A stretch of DNA of 5,576 nt from Roseburia sp. GTDB taxonomy: Bacteria; Bacillota; Clostridia; Lachnospirales; Lachnospiraceae. This document shows positions 4,881 to 5,576 of the stretch, piece by piece. Below the pieces are notes generated by a model that was not told the origin of the DNA, searched no databases, and worked only from the letters and a program-made list of their open reading frames with translations. The stretch's first letter is position 1, and each line of letters opens with the position of its first letter. Location: the NCBI GenBank assembly GCA_017626625.1, contig JAGAIK010000357.1, forward strand, positions 1-5,576. The letters are read 5' to 3'. The translations under genes and the position numbers were made by a program.

Positions 4881-5576
4881 ATGAACACCATTAAACAGGC
4901 AAAATATTTTTTTGCAGTTGTCTTTGCCTTAATCTGCCTTTTTTTGCTGTTTCCTTCGCATTTACAGGCAGCGGACAATCCCGTTTCCATCACTTCCTGC
5001 AAGTTAAACAACAGCGGTAGCAAGGTCACCGTAAAAGCAAAAATAACCAAAAAAAACTCTTCTTATGGAAAAAAGCTTTACCTCCTCGCTCTGGACAGTC
5101 AGGTCTCGGAGACGAAAGCCATCAAAGCCAAACCCCTTACCTCAACCAAAAACAAAAAAGGCTCTGTCACATTTAAAGTGAAATACAACAGCACCATGCT
5201 GTACCAGAAATTTGCCCTTGCATATAAGAAAAACGGCAAATATAAAATTATCAGCAACACTTATTACATTACCAATCCCGAAGTCCTCGCCACCTACACC
5301 GGAAGCGGTCCGAAAACCATTTCCAAAAAAGGGCTGCAGGCGGAGGATTTAGAGGAAGGCTTAGAACTTCGCACCCAGCACGCTGTTCTTAACTGGACGG
5401 TAAACTCCCTCCTGACGACAGACTGCACTAACACAGTGCCCTACGAATACCGGGGAAAGACTTATTATTTTAACGGTGATATGCTAAGCTACAATGATTC
5501 TCAGGTACAGGGATACAACGCCGGAGGCGCAAAGGTAACAATTATTCTGCTTTTGCCAAACAGTTCTAATTCCCAG
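4881..5576 (+). CDS. Secreted protein, N-terminal part; DUF5722-like domain begins near the window end
   Basis: The frame is open from the ATG at 4881 to the end of the window (232 codons), so this is the N-terminal part of a longer exported protein. AAGGA at 4867-4871 sits nine bases before the start, and a strong promoter lies at 4785-4813. Residues 1-30 are a signal peptide: Lys at 5 and 8, a hydrophobic core at about 9-24, and likely cleavage after LQA at 30. There is no lipobox. Residues about 34-130 are Lys/Ser/Thr-rich with alternating hydrophobic residues, as in a beta-sandwich domain. From about 149, KKGLQAEDLEEGLELRTQHA, then LNWTVNSLL and YRGKTYYFN, resembles the opening of DUF5722, a family of secreted Firmicutes and Bacteroides proteins that may be glycosidase-like. 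That assignment is from memory of the pattern and moderate. Catalytic residues, if any, lie outside the window. A short reverse-strand frame over 4802-5050 is judged spurious. Confidence 0.85.
   Translation, partial: MNTIKQAKYFFAVVFALICLFLLFPSHLQAADNPVSITSCKLNNSGSKVTVKAKITKKNSSYGKKLYLLALDSQVSETKAIKAKPLTSTKNKKGSVTFKVKYNSTMLYQKFALAYKKNGKYKIISNTYYITNPEVLATYTGSGPKTISKKGLQAEDLEEGLELRTQHAVLNWTVNSLLTTDCTNTVPYEYRGKTYYFNGDMLSYNDSQVQGYNAGGAKVTIILLLPNSSNSQ

Noticed and set aside
4802..5050. 82-codon - strand frame over the start of the secreted-protein gene
   Set aside because: It overlaps the strong promoter, ribosome binding site and signal peptide of the + strand gene and shows no domain of its own.

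Overview
The window reads as chromosomal DNA of a low-to-moderate GC Gram-positive anaerobe of the Clostridia, most likely Lachnospiraceae. This is inferred from gene content (a CBS/DRTGG family II pyrophosphatase, a trans-sulfuration enzyme and a secreted DUF5722-like protein), strong AGGAGG-type ribosome binding sites and AT-rich intergenic DNA with consensus sigma-A promoters. Species cannot be assigned from sequence reading alone.

Layout. Positions 1-495 (-) hold the first 165 codons of a PLP-dependent Cys/Met-metabolism (trans-sulfuration) enzyme, cut by the window edge. Positions 496-1253 are a 758-base gene-free divergent region. It contains a short palindrome next to the enzyme's ribosome binding site, a 136-base near-perfect inverted repeat (686-821, 30-bp outer arms) followed by a T-tract, and a set of roughly 80-bp tandem repeats (979-1195). 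Positions 1254-2096 (+) encode an AraC-family regulator. Its stop codon directly abuts the stop codon of the convergent gene at 2097-3755 (-), a 552-residue CBS-DRTGG-CBS manganese-dependent pyrophosphatase. Thirty-four bases upstream of that, and probably in the same transcript, 3790-4677 (-) encodes a 295-residue coiled-coil protein with a C-terminal membrane anchor. Positions 4678-4880 carry two divergent promoters close to consensus. From 4881 to the window end (+) lies the start of a secreted protein with a signal peptide, a beta-rich Lys-rich domain and the beginning of a DUF5722-like domain.

Functionally this is mostly ordinary core and accessory DNA: sulfur amino acid metabolism, pyrophosphate removal under adenine-nucleotide control, a local regulator and an exported protein. 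The points most worth a second look are the large structured inverted repeat, the tandem repeats in front of the AraC gene, and the coiled-coil protein, which switches from 14-residue repeats to exact 11-residue repeats and is apparently co-transcribed with the pyrophosphatase. I found no defence system, CRISPR array, rRNA, tRNA or transposase.
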